Shown piece after piece: positions 62,230 to 64,000 of a stretch of 64,000 bases of DNA (the first letter of the stretch is position 1; each line of letters starts with the position of its first letter). Where the stretch lies: contig NZ_CP059557.1 of assembly GCF_022828475.1 (NCBI RefSeq), positions 5,627,470 to 5,691,469 of the forward strand. Direction: 5' to 3'. The position numbers and the translations under genes were made by a program. The notes beneath the pieces were generated by a model. It made no database searches, had not been told where the DNA came from, and saw nothing but the letters and a program-made list of their open reading frames with translations. Source of the DNA: Saccharopolyspora gloriosae (GTDB lineage: Bacteria; Actinomycetota; Actinomycetes; Mycobacteriales; Pseudonocardiaceae).

Positions 62230-63930
62230 GTGGCACTGTGGCGGCGGTCGGCGGGACGGACACGAGACGTGGCGGCGGAAATGGCCGCCAGAGCCAAGGC
62301 GGATCGCCTCAGCTCCAGCCTGCACACCCTCTGGCTGCTGGCCAGGCAAGGAGTGGTGCGCCCGATGCGCCCCGACAAGCTGGTGCGCATCGTGTTCGCG
62401 TGGCGGCGCTGGGGCGTGACACCGGCGCTCGGCTATGCCGTCGCCGCCATCCGGCATCCGGACCGGCCTGCCGTGATCGACGAGCGCGGCGCGCTGAGCT
62501 TCCTCGAACTGGACCAGCGCACCACCCGCCTGGCGAAGGGCCTGCGCGCCCGCGGCATCACGGACGCCAGCCGGATCGCCGTGCTGTGCCGCAACCACCA
62601 CGGGCTCGTCGAGACGATCGTGGCCTGCGGCAAGCTCGGCGTGGACGTGGTGCTGCTCAACACCGGCCTGCGCCCGCAGCAGGTGCGCACCGTGCTCGCC
62701 GAACAGCAGGCCGATCTGCTGGTCACCGACGTCGAGTTCACCGAAGAACTCGCAGAGCCGGACTCGGCGGATCCGGACCTCGACGTGGTGCTCGCCTGGA
62801 CCGAGGGCACCACCCGCAAGGCCACGCTCGAACACCTCATCGGCAGCTCCACGGCCGGTTCGCTGCCGCGCAGGCCCCGGCACTCGCGGCTCATCGTGCT
62901 CACCTCCGGCACCACCGGCACGCCGAAGGGCGCGCGCAGGCCCGCGCCGCCCGGCGTCGGCCCGGCGGCGACGATCATGTCCCGGATGCCGCTGCGCGCC
63001 GGTGAGCGGATCCTGCTGGCGGCCCCGATCTTCCACACCTGGGGGCTGGCCGCGTTCCAGCTCGGCTCCGCGATCGGCGCGACCCTGGTGCTGCGCCGCA
63101 AGTTCGAGCCCCAGCAGGCGCTCGCGGCGGTCCAGCGGCACCGCGCCACGGCGATGTTCATGGTGCCGGTGATGCTGCAGCGGATCCTCGACCTGCCGCA
63201 GGAAGCGAGAGCGCCGTACGACACGTCTTCGCTGCGCATCGTCGCGGCCAGCGGTTCGGCGCTGCCCGCGGACTTGGCGACCCGCTTCCAGCGGGTCTTC
63301 GGCGAGGTCCTCTACAACTTCTACGGTTCCACCGAGGCGTCCTGGGTCAGCATCGCGAACCCGCGGGACCTCGCCGAGTCCCCCGGCACCGCGGGCCGTC
63401 CGCCGCGCGGCACCAGCCTGAAGATCCTCGACGAGCAAGGTGCGCAGGTGCGCGACGGCGAGACCGGACGGATCTTCGTCAGCAACGACATGCTGTTCGA
63501 GGGCTACACCAGCGGCGCGGGCAAGGAAGTGCGCAGCGGCATGCTCAGCACCGGCGACCTGGGGCGGATCGACGAAGCCGGCCGGTTGCAGGTCGTCGGC
63601 CGGGAGGACGACATGATCGTCTCGGGTGGCGAGAACGTGTATCCGAAGGATACCGAGGACGCCATCGCCACGCTTCCCGAGGTCTCCGAGGTCGCGGTGA
63701 TCGGCGTCGACGACTCCGACTTCGGGCAGCGCCTGGCCGCGTTCGTCGTGCTCACCGAGGGCGCGGAACTCGACTCGGACACCGTGCGCGAACGCGTCCG
63801 TCCCACGTTGCCGAAGTTCGCGCTGCCGCGGGACGTCACGTTCCTCGCCGAACTGCCGCGCAACGCCACCGGCAAGGTCGTGCCCGCCCGGCTGCTCGAG
63901 GAATCGGAGCCCACCGAGACCGAACGGTGA
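62230..63930 (+). CDS. AMP-binding acyl-CoA synthetase (FadD-type)
   Basis: 566 aa of the ANL superfamily, activating a carboxylic acid to its acyl-CoA through acyl-AMP. P-loop LIVLTSGTTGTPKGARRPAPPG, A5 YNFYGSTEASWVS, A7 STGDLGRIDEAGRLQVVGREDDMIVSGGENVYP, and the A10 lysine in LPRNATGKVVPARL. An N-terminal extension of about 65 residues precedes the domain, as in mycobacterial FadD2/FadD12-type enzymes. GTG 62230 has GGAGGAGA upstream. Likely lipid or cholesterol/fatty acid catabolism; substrate not determinable. Confidence 0.93.
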   Translation: MALWRRSAGRTRDVAAEMAARAKADRLSSSLHTLWLLARQGVVRPMRPDKLVRIVFAWRRWGVTPALGYAVAAIRHPDRPAVIDERGALSFLELDQRTTRLAKGLRARGITDASRIAVLCRNHHGLVETIVACGKLGVDVVLLNTGLRPQQVRTVLAEQQADLLVTDVEFTEELAEPDSADPDLDVVLAWTEGTTRKATLEHLIGSSTAGSLPRRPRHSRLIVLTSGTTGTPKGARRPAPPGVGPAATIMSRMPLRAGERILLAAPIFHTWGLAAFQLGSAIGATLVLRRKFEPQQALAAVQRHRATAMFMVPVMLQRILDLPQEARAPYDTSSLRIVAASGSALPADLATRFQRVFGEVLYNFYGSTEASWVSIANPRDLAESPGTAGRPPRGTSLKILDEQGAQVRDGETGRIFVSNDMLFEGYTSGAGKEVRSGMLSTGDLGRIDEAGRLQVVGREDDMIVSGGENVYPKDTEDAIATLPEVSEVAVIGVDDSDFGQRLAAFVVLTEGAELDSDTVRERVRPTLPKFALPRDVTFLAELPRNATGKVVPARLLEESEPTETER

Positions 63931-64000
63931 TGTCCCCGCGGCGCCGGTGCGGTCCCGGCGCCGCGGGGCACCGCGTTAGGCTCGGTCAGGTGAACGACCG

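Noticed and set aside
63990-64000. Possible start of a further plus-strand gene (GTG at 63990)
   Set aside because: Only 11 bases remain in the window, so nothing can be supported.

Overview
The window is chromosomal DNA from a high-GC actinomycete, most likely a Pseudonocardiales member (Saccharopolyspora-like). The indications are the GC-rich codon use, frequent GTG/TTG starts, a 1,641-residue NAD-glutamate dehydrogenase, an actinobacterial EttA neighbourhood, the glbO/GH13 pairing also known from Mycobacterium, and IdeR/DmdR-type iron boxes. The genus is inferred, not proven. There is no prophage, integrase or insertion sequence; the accessory character comes from repeats and a siderophore locus.

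Layout. 0-9 kb: a left-truncated HNH endonuclease, a prolyl oligopeptidase, an mscS-glbO-degenerate GH13 operon, a membrane acyltransferase and a thioesterase pair. 9-24 kb, almost all on the minus strand: gdh, a large TPR/disordered protein with ettA, an ssb paralogue, a CopD-CtaG fusion, a fatty acid desaturase preceded by a small ORF too short for routine calling, a DUF5994 protein and tRNA-Arg(TCT). 24-29 kb: a secreted protein, a cobalamin riboswitch driving metE, and a methyltransferase. 29-36 kb: MarR/SDR and hydrolase/TetR divergent pairs (the hydrolase carries a one-base frameshift), a Pycsar-type membrane effector convergent with a Crp/Fnr regulator, a DinB-type protein, and ctaB with a DUF3817 gene.

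37-51 kb: a hydroxamate-type siderophore locus, all minus strand: a GNAT acetyltransferase, a dimodular NRPS (C-A-T-C-A-T-TE; module 1 reads as Thr), mbtH, an MFS exporter, a ferric-siderophore reductase and an L-ornithine N5-monooxygenase. Three candidate iron boxes lie in front of the GNAT, NRPS and reductase genes. 51-64 kb: a polar amino acid ABC transporter, a coiled-coil/membrane pair, a pyruvyltransferase, a TPP riboswitch with thiD-tenA, several small unknowns and an acyl-CoA synthetase.

The most distinctive signal is in the DNA between genes. A family of 49-bp nested palindromes (15 full copies plus 2 half copies, all between 27.8 and 51.1 kb) lies just behind stop codons. A second, unrelated family follows the stop codons of three genes (7.2, 41.6 and 61.3 kb). 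It begins with the same sense-strand motif and continues into a long hairpin; two copies carry different tandem arrays of mini-hairpins at the tail. Both families look like mobile or amplified 3-prime-end (terminator-like) elements.
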